In this document: positions 44,168 through 54,785 of the stretch, in pieces
Numbering within the stretch: the stretch's first letter is position 1
Layout: each line of letters begins with the position of its first letter
NCBI GenBank assembly: GCA_963650915.1
Contig: CAVJMJ010000006.1
Location: forward strand, 22,865-86,864
Direction: 5' to 3'
DNA: 64,000 nucleotides
Origin: UBA4636 sp963650915
GTDB taxonomy: Bacteria > Bacillota > Clostridia > Christensenellales > Borkfalkiaceae
Translations under genes and position numbers: made by a program
The notes under the pieces: generated by a model
Seen by the model: only the letters and a program-made list of their open reading frames with translations
Told to the model about the DNA's origin: nothing
The model's database searches: none

Positions 44168-44450
44168 TTTGACGGTCGAACAGCCATAAAGCGAACACCA
44201 TAAAGCGGACAGCCGTCGTTAAGATAGTTTTGCGGGCGGACAAAGTACGTCCAAGCGGTTCGACGGGCAGACAGTTCACGTAAAATAGTTTTGCGGGCGG
44301 TCGCCGTAAAATAGTCGTATCGGCGGACAGAGTATATCTAAGCGGTTCGACCGGCAGACAGTCCACTTAAAATAGTTGTGTTGGCAGTCAGTCCACGCCA
44401 AAACGGTCGGTAAGCGGACACACATTATTAAATATTTTTATGTAAAATTC
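44168..44450. repeat. serS-tail degenerate repeats
   Basis: The serS end (GGGCGGTCAAACCGTATTG, AAATAGTTT) is echoed as ATAGTTTTGCGGGCGGACAAAG near 44224, AAAATAGTTTTGCGGGCGGTC near 44282 and AAAATAGTTGTGTTGGCAGTC near 44370. CAAGCGGTTCGACGGGCAGACAG and CTAAGCGGTTCGACCGGCAGACAG form a further pair. No gene. Confidence 0.65.
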
Positions 44451-44451
44451 A

Positions 44452-44475
44452 GGCGAGTTTAAAACTCGCCTTTTT
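44452..44475 (+). terminator. Terminator of serS
   Basis: GGCGAGTTT and AACTCGCC form an 8-bp stem followed by five T, about 285 nt after the stop, so the repeat block would be transcribed as a long 3' region. Confidence 0.75.
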
Positions 44476-44763
44476 ACTTTTTTTGCGCAAAAAGTACGAT
44501 ACGGTTTTGTGCAAAAAACACAATACGGTGTCAACGTTTCAGTGCCGAATGCGTTAAAACGCATTCATAGATATTTGAATTTATAGTTATTACCTTTCGA
44601 CCGTTTGCTTACTTAAACTTTTTTACTATCCGCTTACTCCGCGTTGTCCGAACGGCTTACCCGATGAAATTACAGATATTCTTCTGTTTAGCATATAGGA
44701 ATTTTTATATTTTAATCTTAAATTTTTTTGACGACATCGACGCCATCGATGTTTTTATATTGT

Positions 44764-44811
44764 AAAAAAGCCACGAAAATCGCGCTATAAGTCGATTATC
44801 GAGGCTTTTTA
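44764..44811 (-). terminator. Terminator of esterase gene with motif in its loop
   Basis: AAAAAGCC and GGCTTTTT arms (with CGA/TCG extensions) enclose a dispersed-motif copy CGCTATAAGTCGATTATCG (44782-44800). Just downstream of the esterase stop on the minus strand. Confidence 0.6.
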
Positions 44812-44816
44812 ATTTT

Positions 44817-45647
44817 TTAAAGTATAAAATCGATATTATCGTTTACGGCGTGATGCCAGGCTCTTTCGTTATGATAAGCACCATTTTTATAGGCTTCCTT
44901 TATCATATCTTTTTCCGCGCCGTACTCAACCAAAAGTTCTTTTATTTTGCTTGCGGAAAGATTATAGTCGTCGCCCGAACAATTATAAAGATATTCTTCG
45001 AGTTTGTCCTCGGTATTCTTTCCGCAATAAATTAAATATTTTGCACCTGCGTTTATTTTTGTCGTATCGAGAAAAGTTTTCCAATCTTTTACCGAAAAAA
45101 GACAGGTTGCGGGAGATAATGCCATAACGGCACGAAAAATATCTGGATATTTAAGACCTATATATAGCGTGGCAAGTCCACCCGAACTCGAACCCATAGA
45201 TATAACGTTATTTTCATACCTTAAATTGAACTTTTCCTTGACGAAAGGGAGAACGCGATCTATCAAAAACTCGCAAAAGTATTCCAAAACGCCTTGTCTA
45301 AAACTTTCGTCCCCCTCGAAATTACTAACTTCGCCGAACTTTTTGCTCATTGTAAGTTGACGATTTCTCGTTTTTTCTCCTTCGCCGTTATTTATGCCGA
45401 TAACTACGACTTTTTTATTCTTTTCTTCAAAAATCTTATCGAGTGAAAGTGTATCTACTGCTTCGTGACTATACCCGTTACAATCGGTAAAAGCGTTTTG
45501 ACCGTCGAAACAAAGCATTACGGGGTAATCTTCTCCCCTTTCGTAAACGTAGCCTTCGGGAGTGTAAACGAAAATCTTTTTTCCATCCCCTCCGTTTACG
45601 TTTGCATATTTGCCTTTTAGTGTAAACGTTTGAATATTGCCCTTCAT
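44817..45647 (-). CDS. Esterase-D-type alpha/beta hydrolase
   Basis: 276 residues, PF00756-like putative esterase. FVYTPEGYV, VMLCFDGQNAF, and a GSSSGG nucleophile elbow near residue 151 (catalytic Ser), with Asp and His later (YHNERAWHHAV near the C terminus). No signal peptide, so cytosolic. The family includes ferric-siderophore esterases, formylglutathione hydrolases and feruloyl/acetyl-xylan-like esterases; the substrate here is undetermined. Monocistronic. Confidence 0.8.
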   Translation of the reverse strand: MKGNIQTFTLKGKYANVNGGDGKKIFVYTPEGYVYERGEDYPVMLCFDGQNAFTDCNGYSHEAVDTLSLDKIFEEKNKKVVVIGINNGEGEKTRNRQLTMSKKFGEVSNFEGDESFRQGVLEYFCEFLIDRVLPFVKEKFNLRYENNVISMGSSSGGLATLYIGLKYPDIFRAVMALSPATCLFSVKDWKTFLDTTKINAGAKYLIYCGKNTEDKLEEYLYNCSGDDYNLSASKIKELLVEYGAEKDMIKEAYKNGAYHNERAWHHAVNDNIDFIL

Positions 45648-45700
45648 TTTTGCCCCTGTTTTAACGACTAAGACGGGCTTTTTGAATAAATAAATTAATC

Positions 45701-45730
45701 AAAAAGTCCGCCTATAAGTCGATTATTCGC
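45701..45730 (+). repeat. Dispersed motif copy at clpB 3' end
   Basis: AAAAAGTCCGCCTATAAGTC then GATTATTCGC, adjoining the clpB stop at 45731. Same left half as at 1531. Confidence 0.6.
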
Positions 45731-48304
<2,574 letters not shown>

Positions 48305-48353
48305 AAATTTACCTCCTTATTATTTTTACACTATTTTTTATCCCTTTTACTCT

Positions 48354-48980
48354 TTAAAAATCTATTCCTTTTCGTATTTTCAAATAATTTTTCTTAAGAT
48401 TTTCTTCGGCTTTTCCCGAAAAATAATCTTGAGTGTACTCGTTTATAAGTTTATCTATATTGTTCACGTAGTCGGTAAGTTTCACCGCTATGTCGGTGGC
48501 ACTCTCACCCTCTTTAAATCTGAGTTTTCTTATAAGTTTACCGTCAACGACAGAGTATTCCACGCCTTTGATATACTTCCTTTCAAGCCCTATAAAGGCA
48601 ACGAAAAAGTCGTTTATTACGTTAATAAGTGCTTGCGAAGTCGTCCTAAGCGCGATTTTAAGATACCCGGTGTTTTCGTCTTCGGTAAAAAGCTCGGCAG
48701 AATAAGTTACACGCGGATTATATTTGTAGTTTATGGCACTCAAAAAATCTATCGTGGATTGTTGATGCCTCTCTACTCTCATGCGCCTATGCGGTTCCAA
48801 AGCCTCTGCCGCAACGGAAAGAATTTCTTCTATCCTTTGCTTGGTCGTACTGCAACCGACGTAGTTCGCCAATATCTCATTGACGAGCGTCGAACGGGAT
48901 TTCCCGCTCTTTAACGCCGCATTGTCTATTAAACTTATAACCTCGTCGCTCAAAACCATGCTGTATACGCTTTTACCCAT
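48354..48980 (-). CDS. Ribbon-helix-helix protein upstream of clpB
   Basis: 208 residues from the ATG at 48980, chosen because GGAGG lies 12 nt upstream. The first 45 residues (KSVYSMVLSDEVISLIDNAALKSGKSRSTLVNEILANYVG) have a ribbon-helix-helix-like pattern. The remainder is helical (FFVAFIGLERKYIKG, DYVNNIDKLINEYTQDYF) with no recognised enzyme motif. A DNA-binding or regulatory role is plausible but not shown. Placement before clpB with only 49 nt between suggests a joint transcript and perhaps autoregulation. Confidence 0.6.
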   Translation of the reverse strand: MGKSVYSMVLSDEVISLIDNAALKSGKSRSTLVNEILANYVGCSTTKQRIEEILSVAAEALEPHRRMRVERHQQSTIDFLSAINYKYNPRVTYSAELFTEDENTGYLKIALRTTSQALINVINDFFVAFIGLERKYIKGVEYSVVDGKLIRKLRFKEGESATDIAVKLTDYVNNIDKLINEYTQDYFSGKAEENLKKNYLKIRKGIDF

Positions 48981-49011
48981 GTTTCTCGGCCTCCTTTTTT
49001 GATTATTTACT

Positions 49012-49039
49012 ATTTTAGCACTTCGCAATAATTTGTCAA
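49012..49039 (-). promoter_or_regulatory. Promoter of RHH-clpB transcript
   Basis: On the minus strand TTGACA (49034-49039), 16 nt, TAAAAT (49012-49017), about 32 nt upstream of the RHH gene. Confidence 0.6.
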
Positions 49040-49113
49040 GTGTTTTATATAACTTTTCTTGCAAAATCTTAAAAATTTTTTTAAAAGTTTTTTCTGTCGC
49101 TCGAAAAAGCAAC

Positions 49114-49146
49114 AAAAAAGACCGCACTAAAATAGTGCGGCTTTTT
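49114..49146 (-). terminator. Terminator of the small DUF4177-like gene
   Basis: A perfect stem CCGCACTA/TAGTGCGG at 49122-49140, then TC and a run of six T on the minus strand; also A-rich on the other side. Confidence 0.8.
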
Positions 49147-49192
49147 GCGCATAAAAATATCGAAAAAATTATAATCTTGTAAGATCAAAAGA

Positions 49193-49423
49193 TTATTCTT
49201 CTTCTGCCTCTTTAACGAAGATAAAAGCATTGTAAGTTTCGCTTTTTGCTTTCAAACCGCCTTCTTTTATGGCAACGTTTAAAGGCGCCATCGTCAAAAA
49301 TTCCCAACCGTCAACGCATTCTTGGTTGATAACGTCAAAATATTCGACGATTTTCTTTTGAACAACGTCTTTCTTAGTGATTACGAGCGTTCCGGTATAA
49401 GGAACTACTTTATATGTTTTCAT
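49193..49423 (-). CDS. Small DUF4177-like protein
   Basis: 76 residues. It starts KTYKVVPYTGTLVIT, with a central WEFLTMAPLNVAIKEGGLKAKSETYNAFIFVKE. This is the pattern of DUF4177-like short proteins, cytosolic and beta-rich with a Trp-Glu motif; no function has been established. GGAGG lies 8 nt before the ATG. It is the last chromosomal gene before the tRNA-Arg region. Confidence 0.65.
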   Translation of the reverse strand: MKTYKVVPYTGTLVITKKDVVQKKIVEYFDVINQECVDGWEFLTMAPLNVAIKEGGLKAKSETYNAFIFVKEAEEE

Positions 49424-49569
49424 CGAAAAAACCTCCGTGCAAACTTGCTTAAGCGGTAAACTGCCCCGCTTATCACAATTATTGTATCATATATTTTTTA
49501 TTTTGAAAAGCACTATTTTAATATTTTTTTACTTTTTTTGCGATTTTATCGTCATTTATTTACTTTCGA

Positions 49570-49598
49570 TTGACATTTGGCTACAAATACTGTAAACT
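49570..49598 (+). promoter_or_regulatory. Promoter in front of the truncated tRNA-Arg copy
   Basis: TTGACA (49570-49575), 17 nt, TAAACT (49593-49598), 16 nt before the tRNA fragment. The intact tRNA at 49802 has no comparably good promoter immediately upstream. Confidence 0.65.
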
Positions 49599-49613
49599 AT
49601 AGAGGTTAATAGC

Positions 49614-49653
49614 GCTTCCGTAGTTAAATGGATATAATAAACCCCTCCTAAGG
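49614..49653 (+). pseudogene. 5' fragment of tRNA-Arg (attachment-site duplicate)
   Basis: GCTTCCGTAGTTAAATGG and following bases match 39 of 40 positions with the 5' half of the tRNA-Arg at 49802 (one C/T change in the acceptor). The match ends after the anticodon arm (CTCCTAAGG), where unrelated sequence follows. Such partial tRNA duplicates are typical traces of site-specific integration at a tRNA gene. Confidence 0.8.
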
Positions 49654-49801
49654 TGACGCCTTATCCACATAGAAACACAACATATAGGTTTCGCAAAACA
49701 CAACACAACTAAATATTGCGATTGACCGTTATAAGCTACGCGATTGGTATTAAAATTGGTATTATTTTTTGCGTTTAATAACTTTCAAATCGTTAAGTAA
49801 T

Positions 49802-49876
49802 GCTTCTGTAGTTAAATGGATATAATAAACCCCTCCTAAGGGTTAGTTATGGGTTCGATTCCCGTCAGGAGTACCA
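49802..49876 (+). tRNA. tRNA-Arg (anticodon CCT)
   Basis: Cloverleaf: acceptor GCTTCTG with CAGGAGT (two G-T pairs), D-arm TAGTTAAATGGATA, anticodon loop CTCCTAA giving anticodon CCT (AGG codon), T-arm GGGTTCGATTCCC, discriminator A and encoded CCA. The gene is followed directly by a terminator and then the integrase gene in opposite orientation, the arrangement of an integrated element. Confidence 0.93.
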
Positions 49877-49879
49877 GAA

Positions 49880-49907
49880 AAAACCACAATATCTTGTGGT
49901 TTTTTTA
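49880..49907. terminator. Shared terminator of tRNA-Arg and integrase gene
   Basis: AAACCACAA, TATC, TTGTGGTTT with seven T on the plus strand and A-rich complement, lying 4 nt beyond the tRNA and ahead of the integrase stop at 49991. Confidence 0.8.
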
Positions 49908-49990
49908 TTTTCTCACTATATATTGTGGTATGTTTTCTCTGGATATGTGTATTTTCAATAATACCAAAATAATACCGATTTTTATTTTCG

Positions 49991-51421
49991 TCATTTTTTC
50001 GAGATGTTGTTCAACGCGAAAACTACCTTTTCTTGCGTATCGGGAATAAAGTGACTGTAAACTTCGAGCGTTACCGTCGAATCGCTATGCCCCATATATT
50101 TGCTCACAGTTTGAATAGGAACATTCTGAGATAGAAGCAAACTGCAATATGTATGCCTGAGTCCGTGGCAAGAAACGTGTTTAAATCCGTATTTTGCTTC
50201 AAGTTTGGTGAGTATGTGCGCGATTGTATGCGGGTATAAAGGTTGTCTGTCAAGCCCGACGGCAAGATAGTATTCGTCTTGTTTTTCGTCAAAGTGTTCG
50301 TCGGCAAGCCTGAACCATTCTTTGTATTTCTTTAAATCGTCAACAAGATTATCGGGCATAGGAATATCTCTTAAAGACGTTTTTGTTTTCGGACATTTTT
50401 CGTATATGCCAAATTCTCTGCTGACAAGTCTGTTTCTGCGAACGTGTAAAATGCGATTTTTCAAATCAACGTCGCTCCAACGAAGTCCGTGAAGTTCTCC
50501 GTTTCTTATTCCCGTCAACAGCATCAGTTTTATACAAATCCGTTGATTGATTGTATCATCAGAGAGGTTGTCGAGCATTTCCAAAAACTCCTGCGCTTCT
50601 CTGAACGAAAACACTTCTTTTTCTGGCACGGCTCGAAGGGTCGTATTGCTGTTTCCCGCACCGATTTTAGTACCGCAAACGGGATTTTTCGTTATCCACT
50701 CATATCGGACAGCCTCGTTAAAAAGCGTCCTCAGAATACGCCTGTATCCTTTTATAGTTTCGGCAGAGTAAGTCTTTTCGTTTTTAACCGTTTCAAAATA
50801 ATCATCGTATTTCAGATTATATCTGTCGCAAATCGCCTGCGCCGTTTCTTTCATTATATGAGAATCGTAGTGGTTCATATGGTACGACCTGCAACGGTCT
50901 AAAATGCCTTCTCGTGCAAGTTGGCGAAAATTTACGGTTTTTGGTAAAGGATTTTTTAATCTTGCCGTTAATTTCAAAGTCAAATTGTATTTTTTAGCAG
51001 TAAACGAGTTGAGAAAAAGTTGAATATCCCTTACGGTAATTGCCGAAATCGGTTTATCGTAAAGATTTACTTCTTTTAAGTATTCGTTAAACTTTCTCTC
51101 AACTTCATTTGCCCGTTCGTAATAGGAAATGGAAAGATTTGTTTTTATATTCTCTTTCCATTCCGCCATCAGTTCGTGAAACGTTAAAACTCTGGCTTTG
51201 ACGGAAACGTCGTGTTCGCGATACGCTCGTTCGAGTTCTTCTTCAAAGGCGATCGACTCTTTATCCAAAAACTTTTTGAATTTCGCTTCCGTCAAGCCGT
51301 TTTCGTTGTAGAAACGCTTCGTATAAATTTTTTTCTCTCCCGTGGTCAAATCTTTGCCATAGGCTTGCATTTTGGCAACTAAATTGCCTTTTTTATCTTT
51401 TGTGATTTTATAATATGCCAT
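49991..51421 (-). CDS. Tyrosine recombinase integrase
   Basis: 476 residues from the ATG at 51421, chosen because GGAGG lies 7 nt upstream. Catalytic residues: R306 (TGIRNGEL), K347 region (KTKTSLRD), H419/R422 (HGLRHTY), H445 (MGHSDSTV), Y455 (EVYSHF). N-terminal arm-binding and SAM-like core-binding domains come before. About 75 residues at 140-215 (KLTARLKNPLP...ETVKNEK) extend the core-binding domain beyond that of the roughly 400-residue Tn916-type integrases. It cuts and rejoins att sites during integration and excision. Transcribed toward the tRNA, 1 nt after the excisionase gene. Confidence 0.95.
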   Translation of the reverse strand: MAYYKITKDKKGNLVAKMQAYGKDLTTGEKKIYTKRFYNENGLTEAKFKKFLDKESIAFEEELERAYREHDVSVKARVLTFHELMAEWKENIKTNLSISYYERANEVERKFNEYLKEVNLYDKPISAITVRDIQLFLNSFTAKKYNLTLKLTARLKNPLPKTVNFRQLAREGILDRCRSYHMNHYDSHIMKETAQAICDRYNLKYDDYFETVKNEKTYSAETIKGYRRILRTLFNEAVRYEWITKNPVCGTKIGAGNSNTTLRAVPEKEVFSFREAQEFLEMLDNLSDDTINQRICIKLMLLTGIRNGELHGLRWSDVDLKNRILHVRRNRLVSREFGIYEKCPKTKTSLRDIPMPDNLVDDLKKYKEWFRLADEHFDEKQDEYYLAVGLDRQPLYPHTIAHILTKLEAKYGFKHVSCHGLRHTYCSLLLSQNVPIQTVSKYMGHSDSTVTLEVYSHFIPDTQEKVVFALNNISKK

Positions 51422-51422
51422 A

Positions 51423-51617
51423 TTATACCTCCGTATTGTCTTTTTTGATTGCGATATAATCCAAGAGGCTTTGCATATCAACAAGAATCTTGTTGCCGGC
51501 AGTCAGACACTTAATTTTGCCTTGTTTACACCAAGTTCGGATAGTGTGAACGGTAATGGCAGTTTCGGCGTCTTCGGCTTTGATTATATCGAATGCCTTT
51601 TTAATGCTCCTTAACAT
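51423..51617 (-). CDS. Excisionase-like small HTH protein
   Basis: 64 residues with a winged-helix/MerR-type excisionase pattern: ITVHTIRTWCKQGKIKCLTAGNKILVDMQSLLDYI. Small proteins of this kind sit next to tyrosine integrases and steer recombination toward excision, or act as DNA-binding factors. A single nucleotide separates it from the integrase gene, so the two are co-transcribed. AAGGAGG lies 12 nt before the start. Confidence 0.8.
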   Translation of the reverse strand: MLRSIKKAFDIIKAEDAETAITVHTIRTWCKQGKIKCLTAGNKILVDMQSLLDYIAIKKDNTEV

Positions 51618-52253
51618 TTACCTTGAACCTCCTTATGTTGAATTGAAGTCAATCGGACGATAATTTTCATATCGCTCGCTAACTTCTGAATCAACAATAA
51701 CACACTTTCAGTAAAAAGCGTGAGTAGGCTCAAAAGCGTTTTTTCGTGTATCGATTACGTTTTTTCGCAATGTTTTCGTGTTCCCATAGTTGCCGTGTAG
51801 CGTTAAAACAGGGGCTGAATCGAACAAGCAAACTATCACCACCTTGCATTTTTTCATTTTGTCTTTCGACGGGGAACGAGAATAATCGACTGTAGCGAAT
51901 TGTCAAGGAAAAAGCGAAGCGACGAAGAAAAAATAGCATAGTAAAAATTCATATTTTTCTTTCCAAATATGTCATATATATGTCGTAATTTGTATACTAA
52001 GATATTCTTACCTTTAAAATCAGATTATTTTTTATGAGCATTGACAAGGCGATACAGGCGATTAGGCTACAACCCCGAAAGACAAAAGGAAAGTGAAAAT
52101 ACAGGCGTAATTACTACAAAATAAAAAATTTTTTTCAGTTGAAAAATATTTTCAGGCAACCCCATTGTTACTCTTGACTTTCGATTTCAATTTGAGTATA
52201 ATATAGTCACCTAAACGGAAAAGGATTTCCACATAGAGATTTCGGAGGCAATT
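51618..52253. other. Divergent regulatory region between excisionase and repressor genes
   Basis: No gene is accepted. A 69-codon minus-strand frame at 51730-51939 is possible but has no ribosome site. A consensus promoter for the repressor lies at 52174-52202. The stretch would hold operator sites for the LexA-like protein; no canonical SOS box was recognised. Confidence 0.5.
52174..52202 (+). promoter_or_regulatory. Promoter of LexA-like repressor
   Basis: TTGACT (52174-52179), 17 nt, TATAAT (52197-52202), about 51 nt upstream of the start, with GGAGG in the leader. Confidence 0.75.
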
Positions 52254-52862
52254 ATGCGAAGTAAAAATGAAGATACGTTAAAGGAGATATTGAACTTTAT
52301 AAACGATTGGTATTTTCAAAATAACGATTATCCTACGCTTATGCAAATTGCCGATAATCTCAATATAGGAACGACAACCGCTCACCGATATGTTGCAGAA
52401 CTTATAAATCGCGGCGAGATTTCTAAAAATAATCGTTACGGCAACTTGCAAACGAAAGAGATTTCAAAATCGATTCAAAGGGCGGAGCGTTTGCCTATCG
52501 TAGGCGAAGTCGCTTGCGGAACTCCTATTCTTGCGGAAGAAAACATTGAATGTTTCGTTACGTTTTCTCGTGAACTCTTGGGTAACGGAAAATTCTTTAT
52601 TCTTCGAGCCAAAGGTGAAAGTATGATAAATGCAGGCATCGAAAACGGCGATTTGGTTATAGTTCGTCAACAAGATACTGCCGAAGAAGGGCAAATTGTG
52701 GTCGCGCTTATTGAAAACGAAGCGACATTGAAACGATATTATATAGACAAAAGACGTCATAAAGTCCGTTTGCACCCCGAAAACGACGAAATGAAAGATA
52801 TGTATTTCGATGAAGTTTCAATTCAAGGCGTGGCTGTAAAAATACTGAAAGACATTCATTAA
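52254..52862 (+). CDS. LexA-like self-cleaving repressor of the element
   Basis: 202 residues. N-terminal winged helix (YPTLMQIADNLNIGTTTAHRYVAELINRGEI), then the autoprotease domain: cleavage pair Cys88-Gly89 (EVACGTPILAEENIE; standard LexA has Ala-Gly), catalytic Ser123 (KGESMINAG) and Lys160 (ATLKRYY). It is preceded by GGAGG at the right distance. It could be the element's own repressor, inactivated when RecA filaments form after DNA damage, coupling excision or replication to SOS. A true host LexA elsewhere is assumed. This role is inference from position between the integrase module and the early genes. Confidence 0.85.
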   Translation: MRSKNEDTLKEILNFINDWYFQNNDYPTLMQIADNLNIGTTTAHRYVAELINRGEISKNNRYGNLQTKEISKSIQRAERLPIVGEVACGTPILAEENIECFVTFSRELLGNGKFFILRAKGESMINAGIENGDLVIVRQQDTAEEGQIVVALIENEATLKRYYIDKRRHKVRLHPENDEMKDMYFDEVSIQGVAVKILKDIH

Positions 52863-53028
52863 ATTTATTAGTTTCGTATAGTAACGAGATAAGAAAGCCC
52901 TGCCTTATCGATTACTATTCGTTTCAGACATAAAAGATAACTTTGCTGCGATATGGGACTTCCCACCCCTGTCAATGCAGTGAGTTAAATACAATCCTTT
53001 GTATGTCTACGGGAAAGGAGGTTGAATT

Positions 53029-53202
53029 TTGGAGACGAGTTCCAACCAGATTTCTTTCGTATGTCCGTATTGCCATCATAAAACAACGGGCTATAAACGA
53101 AAAGACGGAGCAATTCTTGTTGTCTGCCATCGCTGTAAAGCAAAGGTTTTCAGTAAACAACACGAAAATGAAATCCTGATCAAAATAAAGGTCAACAATT
53201 AA
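53029..53202 (+). CDS. Small zinc-ribbon protein (Cys-rich KTR-like)
   Basis: 57 residues from a TTG at 53029 with AAAGGAGG about 8 nt upstream. FVCPYCHHKTTGYKRKDGAI and VVCHRCKAKVFSKQ form a CxxC..CxxC zinc ribbon. The KT-containing layout is close to the Cys-rich KTR proteins of Tn916-like elements, whose function is unknown. Likely a small DNA- or RNA-binding or structural protein. The overlapping 78-codon frame from 52943 is a shadow. Confidence 0.7.
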   Translation: METSSNQISFVCPYCHHKTTGYKRKDGAILVVCHRCKAKVFSKQHENEILIKIKVNN

Positions 53203-53324
53203 ATAATATGCGCGTGTAAAGCAAACCTCGGTCGTTCTGAAACAGCGAAAGTAGGTAAATCCGACTTAAATACTTTATGCGTGAGTGTCCGTAACTTATC
53301 TTTATAGATAAAACACAAGGCTTG

Positions 53325-53389
53325 AAAGTGTCTTGGCGAACAGCGAATCTCTTTTTATAGAGGTTCGTGTTTGTCAAGGCACTTTTTTT
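53325..53389 (+). terminator. Long hairpin terminator
   Basis: AAGTGTCTTG pairs with CAAGGCACTT at the base, and inside CGAACA, CGAA and CTC continue the pairing with GAG, TTCG and TGTTTG, for a stem of about 25 bp with few bulges, then seven T. It separates the early genes from the HTH gene at 53497 and could also be an attenuator. Confidence 0.75.
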
Positions 53390-53496
53390 ATTCTCGAAAA
53401 AAAATTAAAAAAGTCGAAAAAATTTTTCTCACATTTCAAAACCTGCAATGTGAGGGAGTGAAAATAGAGTCATCAAAGACAAAGGAGGTGGGAAAC

Positions 53497-53826
53497 GTGA
53501 GAGCAACAGAACGTCGTCAGGCGTTATTGGAACTTATATGCGAACGTCGTCAAGAAAAAATCGACAACCTTGCATTTGAGTTGAATGTAAGCAAAACAAC
53601 AATTTATCGCGACGTAATGGAACTCTCGCTTTCTTACCCCATTTACACCGTTGCCGGCAGTCACAATGGCGGTGTCTTTGTCGATGATGATTACTATCTT
53701 GGAAAGCAATATCTGTCAACCGAACAGCAAGAGTTGTTAGAAGCGATGCTCGGAAAATGCGATGCAAATCAAAAGAAAACAATGCTCGCAATCATTAAAA
53801 AGTTCGGCAGAAAAAGCAAGAAATAG
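53497..53826 (+). CDS. HTH (DeoR-like) regulator of element
   Basis: 109 residues. Start at GTG 53497 because AAAGGAGGTG lies 6-9 nt upstream; the 151-codon frame begins further up in the terminator region. The N-terminal winged helix is ATERRQALLELICERRQEKIDNLAFELNVSKTTIYRDVMELS, the pattern of HTH_11/DeoR-type DNA-binding domains, but no sugar-binding effector domain follows. It is likely a small element-borne regulator. Confidence 0.75.
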   Translation: MRATERRQALLELICERRQEKIDNLAFELNVSKTTIYRDVMELSLSYPIYTVAGSHNGGVFVDDDYYLGKQYLSTEQQELLEAMLGKCDANQKKTMLAIIKKFGRKSKK

Positions 53827-53839
53827 GAGGTGCTAAAAA

Positions 53840-54136
53840 ATGCTTACCACAAATCAAATCCGAAGCGATTTAAGAGAAATTCGCTATTACTATTCAATGA
53901 AAGAACTGTTCGACAGAAGTTCCAAAACCGTAAAGCCGCTGGCTATCGTTCAAAAAGTCGAAAGATATAATGCGGCAATGCAAAACGCCCCGGCGAGACT
54001 GTTCGTTCTTTATGTGTCTTTGTATGTTGAAAACAACACACAGGCATCCCTTGGCGAAGAGTGGCAATACACAAAGGACTATATGCGCGACTTAAATAAA
54101 AGTCTGATTATGTATTTGCAATCGGCGTTGAAATAA
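53840..54136 (+). CDS. Hypothetical small helical protein
   Basis: 98 residues, preceded by AGGAGGTG 8 nt before the ATG and 13 nt after the previous stop, so in the same transcript. The sequence is helical (RSDLREIRYYYSMKELF, KVERYNAAMQNAPARLFVLYVSLYVENN) and reminiscent of small phage/ICE regulators of the ArpU/RinA size class, but no confident match can be made. Unknown function. Confidence 0.6.
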   Translation: MLTTNQIRSDLREIRYYYSMKELFDRSSKTVKPLAIVQKVERYNAAMQNAPARLFVLYVSLYVENNTQASLGEEWQYTKDYMRDLNKSLIMYLQSALK

Positions 54137-54178
54137 CAAAATCACTGCGCTATCTGGTTACGGGCAAAGGAGTAAAAA

Positions 54179-54448
54179 ATGACTAAACAAAATACTAATA
54201 AATCCGTTTGCGATATCGATTTTCTAAAAAATGCGGACAACGTTTATCGCACTCCGGAATATATCGTAAAGCAAAAAATTTCTCTTTGCGCAAACAATCA
54301 CGGGGACGTGCATTCGGTAAGCGACGATACTTATTATCTTCGCACCCCCGAACGCGATTTCGATTACGATTGTGTTTTCAAGTCAAGGAAAAATCCCGAC
54401 GGTAAGCGTATCAAAACTCGCACATATTTAAGAACCTATATCGATTGA
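54179..54448 (+). CDS. Hypothetical small protein
   Basis: 89 residues, with GGCAAAGGAG before the ATG. Polar sequence with FLKNADNVYRTPEYIVKQKI and several Tyr/Arg near the C terminus (TRTYLRTYID). Nothing is recognised. Retained because of its ribosome site, its coding-like composition and its position in the run. Confidence 0.55.
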   Translation: MTKQNTNKSVCDIDFLKNADNVYRTPEYIVKQKISLCANNHGDVHSVSDDTYYLRTPERDFDYDCVFKSRKNPDGKRIKTRTYLRTYID

Positions 54449-54785
54449 TAACGGTAAATAAATGCGTTTAATCAACTTATAGCGGCACTTTTTGCAGCCG
54501 TTTCGTTTGTATTCATTTGTCCATTAAGAGATTTTTATATCTCTGTGGAAATATAAAAAGCCATTTTCTAATAAAGAAATCCGACTGTTTTATGCGGACT
54601 TTCGAAAGATAAAGGCGGCCGCCTTCCGTAATAAAAGTCGCATGAAACGAAGTGTTTCAAAAAAAGATGAAAAGGCTTAACAAATCACAATTTAATAATT
54701 TAAATTCGCTTGGCTAACGGCAACACGGGCAAATAAATAATCAATGCTGTACTAACGGCAAAACGGGTAAAGGAGTTTAAACATA
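54449..54785. other. Gene-free stretch in the element with paired 18-20-bp direct repeats
   Basis: No gene. A dispersed-motif copy lies at 54468-54493 and a GCGGCCGC palindrome at about 54616. CTAACGGCAACACGGGCAAA (54714-54733) and CTAACGGCAAAACGGGTAAA (54752-54771) are near direct repeats 38 bp apart, the second running into the ribosome site of the next gene. Possible operator or leader. Confidence 0.45.

Noticed and set aside
51730..51939. 69-codon minus-strand frame in the excisionase-repressor gap
   Set aside because: No ribosome site and covers the likely promoter/operator region; not enough support though not excluded.
52943..53179. 78-codon frame over the zinc-ribbon gene
   Set aside because: Out of frame with the CxxC-rich protein that has AAAGGAGG before it.
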